Made by a program: the position numbers and the translations under genes. A stretch of 64,000 nucleotides of DNA, taken from Cucumis sativus (taxonomy: Eukaryota > Streptophyta > Magnoliopsida > Cucurbitales > Cucurbitaceae). Numbering within the stretch: position 1 is the first letter of the stretch; the number at the start of each line of letters is the position of its first letter. The stretch lies in NCBI RefSeq assembly GCF_000004075.3, contig NC_026656.2:23508607-23572606 (forward strand), written 5' to 3'. Below the pieces are notes generated by a model, which made no database searches, was not told where the DNA came from, and was given only the letters and a program-made list of their open reading frames with translations. Shown here one piece after another: positions 46,660 through 60,157 of this stretch.

Positions 46660-47936
46660 TGAAGTTAAAATTCGAGAAGGAATTCTTAGCTAAGAGCTCA
46701 AGAAGGCTAACTTATTGTGAGTGGTTTTCTCCTTAAAATGATTTCAAAATAAATGAATTTCCATTATGTTAAAATCTTTATAAACTTTTTTGGTGAATTA
46801 TTGAGTTCACAGATTTTTATTAATTTCTCGACACATCTTAAAAGTGGATTTGACTTACAAATGATTTATTGGATTTGATCAAAGTAAAATTTGAATGGTT
46901 GTTGCAAAATGATTTTGATACCCTCTGTGATAAGATTCCTCACACTTGCTTTGTGTTTTGGTGTGGGATGTCCTATTCTTGCTGTGTGTTTTAGAATAAG
47001 ATCTCTTATACTTGCTTCGAGTTCTAGTATGAGATGCCTTATACTACTTGTTGTGTGTTTTGGCATTGGAACACTCGTTATGTGTATGCAATTGATAAAA
47101 ATAATTGTTGTTGCATGCATTGAGACTACTTCACCATAACTTGACGAAAGAGTGTGATAAATGTTTTAGCTGGGGATGATACAAAAGATGGAATTTAATA
47201 TAAAATGACTTGGTGCTATGAATTGTAAAAGTGTATTATGCAAAAATGCATTTCTATGCGATATATTTTATTATGAATGATTTGCAAGGAAATGGTTTCT
47301 ATATGATTTATAAAATATTTGCTAATGAGATTTGAATTGTGTAAATCGCCTAACACAGTAAAATGACTTGGTTGAACTCATAGTTTTATTATTGAATTAC
47401 ATGCCTACTTGTATCGCTTGGTTTTGCGAAAACAATTACAACACGTTGTGGTGAAAATTTATTTATTGCATGTGTTGGTGAAAAACTCCACTCACTAGAC
47501 ACTTTGTCTAATCTTTCAATGTTTTGTTTTATTTCCCCTAGTAGTGAAGAACATCCAGTGTTTAACTTGCCAACTTGAACGCATACTGTGCCATAAACGA
47601 GTCGCATCATCGTGGTAGTCACCACTGTTAGCTCGTATAGTATGTAGAGTTAGGCGAGCATAATCAAATGTTGTTTTTAGACTTGTATATTTTCATGTTG
47701 TGTGAAAATTACTTCTTGTACTTGTTTCAAATGTACTCTTGATTAATATAAATATGAAGTGTATTTGTTATTCCAAAAAGAGTTCTTATCTCGCATTAAG
47801 ATTGTTTTTTTATGTTTAATCCGCTTACTAGGCATTTGGTGTGTTATCTCGCGAGGAGATATGCATTGATTGTCTAGGCGATCGTGCCTTCACATGGTTG
47901 CATAAAGTGATCTTGGGGCAGGGCGTGACATTAAGT
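46660..47936 (+). repeat. LTR related to the one at 11378 (Ty3/gypsy family)
   Basis: Shares with 11880-13008, in order: a TTGTGAGTGGTT(T) start block; a set of three to four units of ATGCC/ATCTC..CTTGCT(T)TGTGTTTTGG (46920-47075); 'aaactccactcactagacac'; 'tagtgaagaacatccagtg'; and 'gtagagttaggcgagca'. It ends GGGGCAGGGCGTGACA. No internal coding region is attached, so it may be a solo LTR. Confidence 0.65.
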
Positions 47937-49751
47937 TCTAATAGCATTAGATGCAATTAGGGTAAAATTGATCCATTTTTTACTATGCATGTCTAATGTA
48001 TCCATCAAAGCCATGGTTTTGGATTTTTCTTCCGCCTTGCGCGGAGTGGCTTGCAAATGGGCTTAAGGTTTTTGATAAATTTAGTCAGCTCAAAACCTTT
48101 GAAGTTTGGGTTTTATTGAGAAATTAATCTAAAAAGTTTGAGGCAAACTCAATTGGTCTTTCAACCGGCTTTAACCATACCTGCGTGGATTTCAAATCCC
48201 AAAAATCTAATTTTTGTTTCAAATAATTTTTTTTCGGTAAAGAAACTACCAAACCAATTTTGTTATGATGTTCATAAAAATATTAATAAGTTTAAAGCGT
48301 TTTTCTATTTTAAAATATATAATCATGTAAAACTAAGTAACTATAATTAGTCTATTTTAAAATGAATATAATGTATTTAGCTATTATCTTTCAATATATA
48401 TATATATAGCTAAAGGTACATTTGCATCTCTTGTGAGTAAACTCTGTACATATTCTAGCTTACTTCGTAAATATTGTTCCGTCATCTAAAATTTCAGGAG
48501 AAAATATTAAAGTAACGGTGCAAATCAAGATAAAGTTTAAGAATGAAAAAAATGAAACTAATGTATATTTTATGGAGTGTTTGACTAAGTTTGGTCGTCC
48601 ATACAGTAAGACTAAAAGATATGTGGAAGTAAGACGTACGGTTGGTCAACTTGTAATATCCATCGTAGGGAATACGATTAATGATAAACACATCTAATTC
48701 CATAAAAGAAATGACATAAAAAATTCTTTAGTATAATCACTTTATTAAAGAATGGGATAAATTGCTTCATTCTCTACTTGGACAACAATTATAGCTAGGT
48801 TTTCTTTTTAATTTTCGATGTTATACATGTGTAAAACCACAAGCTGAATAATTTAAAACAAGTATAGAAATGATTTTTGGGATTATTAGACATTTCAAAT
48901 TTGAAAAAAGACCCTAATTAATCACATAAAACAAAGTGTAAAATTGATTTAGGATTATACCTTTTAAGTTGGAAGAAGGAAAAAAAACCCAACCATTCTA
49001 TTTTTTGGATGCGTGATAAATTTCAAATTAAAAAGTTCATGTATTAAAAAAAAATTAAACGACAAATGTTAAAATTAATTATCCCTAACCACATTCAATC
49101 AATCAATGTGTACATCTTCAATTATTTTATTTCCTTGTATTAAATTACCATTTTTCATTTGCTTTGTTTTAGCTTGAAATGGAAGTTTTCTCCAGTTTTA
49201 ATTTTTGGGTCATATTCTTTTCGTCTTCGTCATATTCTCTAGCTTCCCCGAGATTCACTCTTTCTTTTCCACCTCATCCGTTGTCCAAAGATTCCGCCTC
49301 CCTTCACTTTGTGCACCGTCACAATTTTTGCCTCAAGTTCCTGCCGCTGTCTGAAGGTGTGAGGTCTTCAGACAAAAGTTATGGTGACCCATTTTTTGGG
49401 GGAGAAGGTCTGCACAATGCGAGAAGAAGAAGGAAGATCGCAAAGGTGAGACTTTCAAGGTTTTTTTCAACTTAAGAACAACTTGGACTTTTTCCCTTTT
49501 ATTTCTACCAAAAGTCATTATATTTGAAAAACCAACATAGAAGTATTTTTCTCCCTCAACAAATGTGTCTTGTTTTTGGCCATTTCCCAACATAGTTCAC
49601 CTAGTATAAACTTTAACCATCAACTTCAAGCTTAGAGGCTCAATTCTCTCAATTGTTGAACAAGAAACAAACATCGTATATACAAGAATATATATCGAAT
49701 AAGCAGAGAGAAGAGAAGAAAAAACAATGAATATGATGAGGAAGATGTTAA
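47937..49751. other. 3' flank of the cyclin gene; no gene recognised
   Basis: A 98-codon + strand open frame (49179-49475) and an 86-codon minus frame (49333-49593) overlap. Neither has a motif. Part of the interval is the cyclin 3' UTR. Confidence 0.45.
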
Positions 49752-50550
49752 CTAAGGTGGTGAAGAAGAAACAAGAAGAGTGTCGTCGACTGAAATTTCG
49801 GAGACGTCGTCCAAAGTGTTAGTAGGCATAATCAAGGGTCTTTCCACTCTTTGCATCTCCCCATTGCCATTCAACAACATCTCTTTCTCCAAATGCCAGC
49901 AATAAGTTTCAAAAACCCTTGAACTAACCGTCACTCCAAAATCCAACAAAAAAAGCATCTCTAATTCCAGCTTATTCAACTCTCCTTTGCTCACCCCGCC
50001 CACTCGGGCATAAAACGCGTTGTTATAGTGCCTGTCAATCATTAATTTTTTTTAAAAATGTCATTCCAAATAGGACTCTTAAAAAAAGCAAAATGAATTA
50101 GATGCAAGGTGTAATTAAAGACTCTCACACGTCGTCAAGCATCTTAGACGCAACCATTACACTTGTGACGAGAAGGCGATGAACATTCAAGGAGATGACA
50201 AGGGAGTCGGGGTGTCGATGGATCAACCTATCGATGTAAACGAATCCAACCACAAGACAAGAAGGGCTACAATTGGTGTATTTGTAAATTCTCTCCAAGT
50301 ACTTCAATATAGAGATGGTTGGAGCTCGGACTCCATGGAAAGCATTGAAGCTGTTTCCTAAATGGTTAGAGGAAGAGCTGCAGCAACCCAACTCTTCCAG
50401 CTGTTGGCTTAGCTCATTTAAGAGGCGGTCGTTACGAGCCACCAGCCGGTCAAGGACGAAGGCTAATATGATGAGTACTCTGGGGGTTGGCTCGGCAGCA
50501 TTATCACCCTCGACTCGCCCCGGAGCTGCAAAGTCGCTGCCTGTTAACAT
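49752..50550 (-). CDS. CYCP2;1-like: U/P-type cyclin (CYCU2-1 / CYCP2;1-like)
   Basis: Two exons: 50550-50129 and 50031-49752; 702 nt, 233 aa. P/U-type cyclins are small plant cyclins related to yeast PHO80; they bind A-type CDKs and link nutrient or sugar signals to cell division. The protein opens MLTGSDFAAPGRVEG. The cyclin box spans about 75-185: VRAPTISILKYLERIYKYT, CLVVGFVYIDRLI, LNVHRLLVTSVMVASKMLDD, YNNAFYARVGGVSKGELNKL, ELEMLFLLDF. The intron falls after DD in the box, the usual site in this group (donor GT|GTGAGA). The open frame extends 64 codons further upstream (to 50742). I choose Met at 50550 because family members begin near there and the extension is dissimilar, probably 5' UTR. 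The acidic C-terminal tail is variable. Confidence 0.92.
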
Positions 50551-50742
50551 TGTTGGATAAAAGTGAGTGTAGTGTGGGTGTGAGAAAGGAAATGAGAGCT
50601 TAATTGATGGGGTATTGAAATTGTAGATAAAATGAGATGGATTTTCTTTGGACGTCAAGCATTGATGGATTTGGTGGTTGTGACTTTCTAAATTGTTTGT
50701 AAAATTGAAATTTTCCATCTCATCCAATCTGTTCAGTACCAT

Positions 50743-52655
50743 TCAGAATTCGGTTGATTTTACTTTTTTCATTAGGGCCTATCAATTTTTTTGTGGATAT
50801 GACGTGTGGGGTTAGAAAAGGATGATACGTGCGACAACACGCTTGCATCCCAATTAAAACTCCCTATGTGCTATTTTTTTCTTTTTTTTTCAAAAATGGC
50901 TCAAAATGTTTTCTTTAGAAAAAAGTTGAAAAAAATTACATTATTAATCTCCAAATTTTTTTTTGATAAATATGTATGTTTGGTCCTCGAATTTTTAAAA
51001 TATATTTATTCAGCCCTCGACTTTATAAAAATAGACCTATTTTGGTTTATGAGTTTTTCAAAATATGTTAAAAAGTTCTTATAAATATTTTTTTGTATTT
51101 TTTTAAATAGTTTTAGAGAGATCATGATTTTTTAAAAATTATTCTCCTAATTTTAAACTATATATAATTATTTAAAATAAAAAAATATTTGAAAAATCCT
51201 TTAAACCTAATTTTAGATATTCACGATCACATACATTTAGAAAACTTAGAGACTAAATGAATGTATAAGCTAAAAGTGTAAATTTTTAAACTCATAAACC
51301 AAACACATACACTCTTCAAAAATTGAAACTTGGTAGTTTTGATCCAACAAAATGTTTGTCATTCTTGGAGTATTGGGTCAATATCTAAATCAAAATAAAT
51401 ATTTTTCCTTTCTCTTTCTTGTCTTTCAATTTTCACAAGAGACTGAAACCAATTTTACAAATAGCTTTGAGACTACTTGTTCTTTACAAATACTATTTTT
51501 ATACTTAATCTGAAAGCAGTGTGGAGATTAGATTAGGGTTCATTTAATTGGCTTAGGAAAAAAAAATATTTTTAAAAAAATTTTAGAATCTCATTATTAT
51601 TTAATCTCTTTTCTATAACCAAAGTTGTTTTTGAGTGATTATAAAGCACTTTAATTTTTTTTCAAAATGATTTATTTTTTAATTTTTAAATAAAGCACTT
51701 AGAATGTATTTCAAAGAGGCTTAATTAGACTTTTAACAAGTATTTGGATACCAATTTCATAGTAAACAATATTAAGTTTGTGTATGAGAAATTATATCCT
51801 TTTCTTTTATCTATTTTAAGTATTTACACAGAATTTATAAAAAAAACAAAATATTTAATAAAATATTTATACTAAACAATAATGAATTTTGTGATTTTAA
51901 ATTTCATACAAAAATCAAAATATAATAAATTTTGTCATTTTGGATTTGTTCTATTCAATGTAAATAGTTTACTGATTTTTTATATTTTAAAAATACACCT
52001 ACTATATATATATATAAAAGGACTTGTGAGGTATTAGAAATTAGCACTGATTTTTGGAAGCATTAATGAGAGTGTAGTTATGGAAGAACAATCAATTAGC
52101 TAAGTGACCACGTGGGACAGACCTATACAAAAGAATCGATATTGGACTAATACCTAAACTAATAAGTCGTGGTTTCTAATTTTATGAACTAATAATTTCT
52201 CAATTTTTTTTGGTATTTATATTCTATTCTTTAGGGAATGAGTATTTACGTGCAAGTATAATATTATCTTTCAATTTGACTGAAATGATATTTTTTAGAT
52301 AAAAATAGCACAATTATAAATAACAGCTTGAAAAAGGACAAATGATGGCCAGAAAAAGAAAAATAGCAAAAGCTAGGCCCGCCCATTTGTTTAATTATTA
52401 TTAATCTTAAAACTACTATTCATTATAAGATAATTAATAGATTCAAAGTACAATGTATTTTAATGTCTTCAACATGAGTCAAGATATTGTAGATTTCACA
52501 CCAGATAGTGTATTTTACTAACAACCTTTAAAATTAAATTTAGTAAATTCTAACTAAATCTGTAATTTTGTTGGTGGACAAGATTGCAGCAATCTCTCCT
52601 ATAATAATGAAAAATATATCTACAAGATTCTCGATTAGTTATATTTTAGGAACTT
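50743..52655. other. Upstream of the cyclin gene; no gene
   Basis: Very AT-rich with no motif-bearing open frame. The cyclin promoter (minus strand) should lie in the first few hundred bases; no clear TATA box was identified. Confidence 0.5.
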
Positions 52656-52930
52656 TTGTAAAAATAGCAAAAAAAAAATTAGGATAATCAAGCTCATATC
52701 AAAACACTTTTTAAATTTGCAAAAGTAGCAAATTTAAGAGTGATGACTATTTGATAGTCTTATGATTACCGTTTGATAGACCTCTGATAGTACTATGATT
52801 ACCGTTTGATAGCCGTATGATATCACTAACTTTATCGTATTCGCAATATGCAAAGAATTGGTGCCATAAGCTGTCTTTTTCTAAATGTTTTTGTCATTTG
52901 ATGCAATTTTCCTATATTTTAAACCATTCA
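52656..52930. repeat. MITE-like repeat with GTTTGATAG units
   Basis: Within 52740-52830 the phrase (T/C)TATGATTACCGTTTGATAG(A/C)C is repeated two to three times, flanked by 'aaaaatagcaaa' words like the CTATC/GATAG family. Confidence 0.5.
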
Positions 52931-54405
52931 TTAACAATATCGATAATTTTAATTAAATAATATATAATATATATTTTTAATAACAATTTGAAATTGTATT
53001 TTAGATTAAATTCCTTAAATTCACTCCAACTTACGTTTACTAATTAATATTTTTTATTCCTTTTTATTTTAAAACATTCTATTTTCGTGGTAGTTATACT
53101 TTTTTTTAAAAAATAATATATATTAAATATATGCATAATACGTTCATTATTTTAAAATTTTAAAATTTTAAATATATGTTATTTATATCTATTTTTTAAA
53201 AATGTTTAAAAAATGTGCATTTTTATATTATTTTGAAATATGAGTATTTGTGTTATTTGTTTTTAAGATTCTAAATTCTGAAAATATTATTTTTAGAATT
53301 TGTAAACTTTATGTTATTTGTTTAATATGTTTTGTCGATTAATTACAACATTTACAGTAAAACCTTATAAATAGACAATAGTAGAGAATTATAACAAACA
53401 AGTTAGGGCTTTAAAGTTATGGCTTTTTGGTATCTTGATTATCGCGTTGTTGGGGTATATGTTCCATTTTCATCTTTGTTTTAAGGATTTGTAGAATGTA
53501 TATTAAAGAGACTTTTCTCATCTTCAAATCTTTTCATGTCTCGTTTGACTGTTTATTGAGATGACTGCAACAATTTAAAAATCTTTTTATGTCTCATTTG
53601 AATTCCATTAGGGGTACTCTAGAGGCTTCATATGCCATGTTGTCAACATTCTTTGATGCACTGGTCCAAAACAACGTTGTTTGATTGTGTTGATAGGGAA
53701 AAGTTAGGAGATAGATATTTTTTTAGAGTTTGAGTCAATCAAATTTGAAATTGGCTGGGAAGGATCGGCAACCGATTCACAAATCCTTAGAGGTGCAATT
53801 TCAGGACCTAATGTACTAAACGTTCAAAAGAATAAATAGTTATACATCTTTCTTCAAATATTAGTTTTATATATGCAATTAGAGCTTTGAAATAGTTGAG
53901 ATCTCAACATGGTGTTACTACATATGCGATGTCAATTATCCAAATGTTGAGGGTTTCTTGGCTCCATACAAAGGAGAATGATACCACCCTTTAGAGTGAC
54001 ATGGCAGGGGTAATGCATCTACAACAACACAAGAGTTCTTCAGCATGGAAACATTATTCCTTTGCACGAAAGAGCTTTTGCGTTGTTGAAGGTGTTGAAT
54101 TTTATGTCATAAAACTCGTAGATAGTAAATGTAATCTGTTACCGTTATTAATAAAGTGCTATTATAATTTTAATAAGTGTCATTGATTATATTATTAGTT
54201 TTATCTTAATAAAAAAAAATCCAATAAACCAACATCCTAAGTTGTTTGATAAGTTTTGAATAGTATGTAGAGGCATACAAGGATTAATGTTCAAAATCAG
54301 CTTAAAAAGTTTATAGTATGGACATAAAGTTGCATACATTATACTGGTTACATTACAGATATAGCTCACTTTGTATTTGATACAAGCACAATGATCCAAT
54401 ACGTT
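52931..54405. other. AT-rich intergenic DNA, nothing recognised
   Basis: Short open frames only (for example 54001-54186), with no motif. Confidence 0.5.
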
Positions 54406-54409
54406 CGTA

Positions 54410-55830
54410 TAGGTGACATGCGAGTAAAGGGTATCCTATGCAACAAGTTTGCATATAAGACAAGACCACTAGATGTAACTTTGTTAACTTGTTAAGTTTC
54501 TATTTCATTAGGATGACTTAGGTAACTTAGTCTTAATCATGAGTGTATTATGCACTTCTGTTTGCGAGAGATTGTCATTTTATTTGTATGAGTGAGAGTG
54601 ACCAAATTGTCGAATCAATATGTTTATCATTTTGAGGACAAGACTGAGTGGGAGTTAGGAACATAATCACACAAGATAAAATTCACTTCTTCCCGACTTT
54701 AGGGTAAATAGATGAGTGTTCCCTTAAATGGTGTCTTCCAAACTTAAACAAAGAGTCTTACCTTTTTTATGACACAAGAAAGGTTTCTGTTTATTGGTTG
54801 GACCATAAACAAGTTGTTCATTAGATGAGCACTAATATTTAAAGACTAAAGGTAACCTAGGGGTAAAATAGTAATTCAACTCACTTGATATTATGAACAC
54901 TTGTGAATAACTTACTGTTATTGATCTATGTCAGTAGACACATAAATAATCTACAGTGAAAAGGGTTCAGCTATGAGTCTTTAGTGGAGTGTATATATAT
55001 ATAGTTAATGAATATTCATTAATGTGGTTAATGAGTTTAGCCGATTAATCTCATATCGTTGTAGTTCTGATCTGTAGGTCCATTAAGTCTCATTCTTAGC
55101 TTGTAAAGAGTAATGAGGTTTGTTTATATTTGTTGCAATTTGAAATGTTCAAATTTACTTTGAGAATTAATATAATGTATGGTGATACATTATAATATAA
55201 AATTTATATTTTAATTAAACTTTATTATATAAATTTAATTTTGGATATGATTCAAAATTAATTTATGAGAGAATAAAATATTTGAATGAGTTCAAATATT
55301 AATTTAATGTGAATTAGATTCATACTAAAACTGTAGGTTAAAATTTAGTATGTATATGATACACATTAAAACTATATGTTACGAGAGGAATTTATATTTG
55401 AATATGATTCAAATTTTGATTAAATTAAATATCTTAGCAATTAATTAATTGGAGAATTAATTAGAGAGATTTTTAAAAATATAAAAATGGAAAAACTATT
55501 TATAACCCCTACCAAAATTTTAATCCAAACTCAAATTATCCATAGGATGTAAACACTTTATACTTTCTTCTATTAACATAAAATTTTCAATTAATTAATA
55601 AGTTAAATTAATTTAATTTAATTTAATTAATATTATAGGTTACGTGGGAGATATTAATTTAAATATGATTTAAATGAAATATTAATTATTTTAATATTAA
55701 TTTAATTTAAATTAAATCTAATTAATATGAAATCGTTCTACCACATATTCCAATATTCACTCTAACATAAAAGGTGATTATGATTATTGCGTATTCTCGT
55801 TTCTTTGGCTCTAAACAAACTCCCACTTTA
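54410..55830 (+). repeat. Probable copia-type LTR remnant
   Basis: The run of words 'tagtggagtgtatatat', 'ttaatgaatattcattaatgtgg', 'gccgattaatctcatat', 'gtaggtccattaagtct' and then long TTAATTAA-rich text resembles long copia LTRs seen in many plants. No paired LTR or coding remnant is seen, so this is tentative. Confidence 0.4.
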
Positions 55831-58520
55831 ATTTTGGTTCACAAAACAAAATTTTATTTAAAACAAAAGTCTGTTGGTGGTGGTGCCCTAATATTGAAAT
55901 TTTAGTAAATATGAAGGCTTCGACGAGAGTAAATATTTCTTTCCTCTTTTGATATGTATTTTTTTTATAGTATGCTTAACCATAAAAAGTTTGTTGTCTC
56001 CTACACAACCTTATAAATAGACAAATTAATAGACAAATTATTATAACACATATTATGATAGTGTGGAATCCAAACACAGACTATTATAATCTCCAGATTA
56101 TTATAGTATTTAGACTATTATGATTGACATAATATTATAAATTACTCATTGTCTCAAAAGGTTAAAAAGTGTCTAACCTTTATTACTTAATCATATGATA
56201 TCTAGATGTTCATCTCATTCACTATATTTACTTAGTTTTGTTTGGTTTTGTGTTTTTTTAAAAGTAGTACAAATATATTTTTTTCTCTTTTTTTCTTTAA
56301 AATAAAGATTATAACCTACTCTAACCAACCTTAATTACTTGATTATCAAAATGTGTGTTAGCACATGAATAACCCCATTAGATTCCTCCATTTTTATGTA
56401 CACCAAAAAAAATTCAATTATATATGGAGTATATTCAATTTCTAGCTATTTCACTGTACACCAAAAAAAAATGATAACTAAAATTCAATTACATAATTTT
56501 GTTAATAGAATAAACAATATTTTATTTTAAATAATATTTTATATATTGCATTGTGATTAACAAAAGTGTTAAAAATTAAAATCCATTATATAAATTTGGC
56601 TTGGAAAACCACAATATAAAGGGGCACAATAAAAAAGAAGAGAAAGCAAAAGTTCCACGTGTACAACATGATATTGAGTCCCAAAGTCATCTTTCCTAAA
56701 AATTGCATACATATATTGGCTGATGTGTCAGTCAAATTGTGGCCCATCCTTTATCCAATACCTCCACATCATCATCTATATCAATATTCAGGTCCAAACA
56801 CAGCCATCTGTCAAAGTCAAGCAAGGTTAACAGTGACTCCCAAATGTTGATTAAATAACCAAAAGTTTCCTAAAGCAAAAACTTTTCTTCATCAACACCA
56901 AACACAACCCATCTGTTTCCTTCTAATGTCTTCCCATTCAGATTTTGGCTTTAATCCTGTTCTTTCAGTTTAGATTTTGGATGAAGTTCGGAATCTCATT
57001 GGAAAGGTAAATTTTATAAAGAACATATTCCATTTGTTTTATGGGTATTTAAAAACTGCATTTTTTGTTTTTATGGATAGAAAGTAGTTTATTTTTTCTC
57101 TTCTTGTTAAGGAAACTTTCTGGCTTCTTAGAATGATCACAATTTTTAAAATTATTATTAATATTACAAAATTTAAGCATATGTCCACTGTAGTAATTAT
57201 AAATTTGGTTTAATGCCATTTTGAAATTCTATCTTAATCAATTTTTTTTCCTTTCTTAAAATTTTAAATTCTTTATTTAATATTTAAAATTCAAATACTT
57301 TTTGTTGAATTTTTTTTGTTATTTGTAGCTACTTTAAAATGAATCAGTGTTTACTTTCAATTTAAATTATTTTTTAAATTTCATATTTCATTTACTATCT
57401 TGTGATGATGTATTTACAAATTTTTACTACTGGTACGTCGAATTTTATTTAAATAACGAGGTGTATTTTATGTTTATAGAACATGTTCGGCTTAGAAAAA
57501 TTATATATTTTTTTGTTTATAAAATAAAGTTTAGTAGTATTATCAATTTTTAAAAAAGAACTATTAACCACAAACTTAAAATTTGAAGGATTTAGAATAT
57601 AAAATAAAAGATTTTGAAGAGTTGTTAAACAACATTTTTTAAGAATTAAAAGATTAATTAGACAAGAAAGAAATGAAAAGAAAAGAAAAGAAAACTTGAA
57701 GAGTTGTGAGCTAAAAATTAAAGTAGCAAACCTGTTAAACAATCGCCTAGAATTAAAAAAAGTTTTTAAAATATGATATACCACGCTATCGAGTTGATTT
57801 TCGTATACTATTTTTAATGAGTGGTTGCCGATTTATTTTCTACTTAATAAATAATTTTTATTTAATCTATTCTATTGGTGTAAAGTAAGAAAATTTGATA
57901 TAGTTATAGATTTGGTGGAGGTAAAGTCTCCAATAGTTATAAAACTCTTATGTGTGCATCTTTATTGAAAATTTCAATAGATTAATTTAATTAACTAATT
58001 TTGTGTAACTAAAAAACTTGTAGTTATACGAGAAATATGAAGGAGTAAAAATAGATATTTGTGGAATAGAAAGCGAAAAATGGGTGGCCACGTCAGCATC
58101 CATGAGTCAAAAAGCTCGAGTAAAACATTACATCAACAAATTTGCATATTTTGTATATGTTTAAATAGGATTAAATTGCAAAAACCATCCCCATTTTCAA
58201 GGTGGAAAGTTTAATGGTATAATTACCATTACCACCATAGTTTAAAATTGATTTTTTTGGGGTAACTTATCATAAATTCTTTAGAAAAATACATGAAAGT
58301 TGATTTGATTTTGTTTAGGGTTATAGTTTAAATGGTGAAGGTTTAGGACGTTTTCTGTTGGAGGATTACAACGAAAAAGCCGAATTCCCGCCACGAGGTT
58401 AAATTCGGAAATTTAAAAATTAAAATAATAATAATGATAATAACTTTAAAAAAAGAAAAAAAGAAAAAAAGAAAATGTTGTTTTTGGTTAATTTGGATTG
58501 AAACGGACGAAGAGTTTATT
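55831..58520. other. Upstream of the COL12-like gene; no gene
   Basis: AT-rich. An ACGT-core element CCACGTGT (56655-56662, containing the G-box CACGTG) lies about 1.9 kb upstream of the COL ATG, and CCACGTCAGC (58088-58097) lies about 430 bp upstream. ACGT cores are bound by bZIP or bHLH factors in light-regulated genes; use here is inference. Confidence 0.4.
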
Positions 58521-60157
58521 ATGGAACCTCTATGCGAGTTCTGTGGAGTGGTGAGAGCGGTTGTTTATTGTAAATCGGATTCAGCCCGATTGTGTTTACA
58601 GTGCGATGGCCGCGTTCACTCCGCTAATTCGTTATCTCGACGCCATCTTCGCTCTTTACTTTGTGATAACTGTAATGCTCAACCAGCCATTGTTCGTTGT
58701 ATGGATGATAAACTCTCTCTCTGTCAATCCTGTGATTGGAACAACAACCCAACTCCCACCCCAACCCCAATGCCCTCCTCCTTCTCACATTCTTCATTCT
58801 TACTCCGGTTGTCCTTCCATGCCTGATTTCTTCCGTTTCTGGTCTTCTGATCCCTCCTCCCTTCCTCCTCCCCATTCCTGGTTCCCCCCTCCTCCTCCCC
58901 CTCATTTCCCTTTCTCAACCACCCCTTTTCATCTTTCCGATCCTCACTCCAAGGTATCTTCTTCCGATCTCCTCCTCATTTCATTAATTAATTCCCTTCA
59001 AATCTCATCTCGGTTTCCTTTTTTTCCCCCATTTATAGGGTTGTTCTGATTTTAAAGATGTTACTACCACCACTACTGCTGCTGATGCTACTCATGATCA
59101 TGATGATTTATGTGAAGCTTTGAATCTTGATGATGTTTCACTTCATTTGGATAACAATGAGGATGAGTTGTTTGGCTGTCCTCAAGGTACTACTATCAAA
59201 TGTCAATTTGAGGATGGAGAATTGGATTCTCTTTTAATGGAGAAGAATTTCTTTGAGGTTACTGATTCTAATGCTCCTCCTCCTCCTCCTCTTGACAATA
59301 CCATTGAGGTATATAATAATGTGATTGCATTTTTTTTTTTTCTTTCTCTCTTTTTTTCAAGACATTGAGGTACATGAAATGACCTTTTTTTCTTTTTAAA
59401 TTTTAATTTAGGATATATCATCTGTACAACAGGATTTTATCGGATTTCAATCGTCTCAAGAGGGGGTTTCCATTAACATGATTCAAAATGGCAATTCCAA
59501 TTGTATGCTTATGAATCCTAGTTGTAATGGAAATATCAACATTGGATTTCCTCCTACTGCTCAGGTTCATTCTAGCATTTCGCTCTCTCTCTCGAATATG
59601 ACTGGCGAAAGTAGTGTTGCTGATTATCAAGACTGTGGGTTATCGCCGGCGTTTTTGACAGAAGCTTCGTGGGATCCTAGTATGGAAGGTATTGGTCCAC
59701 AAGCAAAGGATCGGAATAGGGATAAAGCCAAGATGAGATACAATGAAAAGAAGAAAACAAGAACGTTGGTATCATTTTTTTGCACGAATATCTCATTCTC
59801 CTCTAACTGTCATCATTTACATTCATCTATTTAGGTAACATGTTTACTAAGATAGAATAACTTCGTTCATCTTAGTGATTTTTTACTTGGAGATACAAAG
59901 ATTTTGATTTTGCTATGTCATTATCTGGCCTTTTATTGTTGACAACTGAAAACTAATATGACCAATCTTGAGAAGAGAGGAGGCTATTTGATCATTTCAA
60001 TTATGATATTTGCACTTTCTTTGTATTCAGATTTGGGAAGCAAATAAGATATGCATCTCGCAAAGCCAGAGCTGATACTAGAAAAAGAGTTAAGGGTCGA
60101 TTTGTGAAAGCAGGCGAAGCCTATGACTATGATCCTCTTGTGACGAGAAACTTTTGA
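58521..60157 (+). pseudogene. COL12-like: CONSTANS-LIKE 11/12 B-box/CCT gene with an exon 1 frameshift
   Basis: COL proteins of this group are nuclear regulators of flowering and light response. Four exons: 58521-58953, 59039-59308, 59412-59764, 60031-60157. B-box 1 is complete (Cys5, Cys8, Cys17, Asp20, Cys25, Cys28, His33, His42). B-box 2 (Cys48-Cys71) stops after CDWN, as usual for the group. Exon 1 is 433 nt, one base over a multiple of three. The B-box frame runs into a stop at 58824-58826 (101 aa product), while [13 protein letters not shown] and all later exons are in another frame. The shift lies in a C-rich stretch at about 58742-58775; no GT-AG intron can bridge it. The CCT domain ([32 protein letters not shown]) is intact across intron 3. 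With one base removed the gene would encode 393 aa, the family length. An assembly error or a true lesion are both possible. Confidence 0.85.

Noticed and set aside
50551-50742. 64-codon N-terminal extension of the cyclin
   Set aside because: Open but unlike the family; the Met at 50550 gives the normal N-terminus, so the extension is probably 5' UTR.
58624-58918. Arg/Gly-rich minus-strand open frames opposite COL exon 1
   Set aside because: They are antisense shadows of the Pro- and Ser-rich coding sequence.
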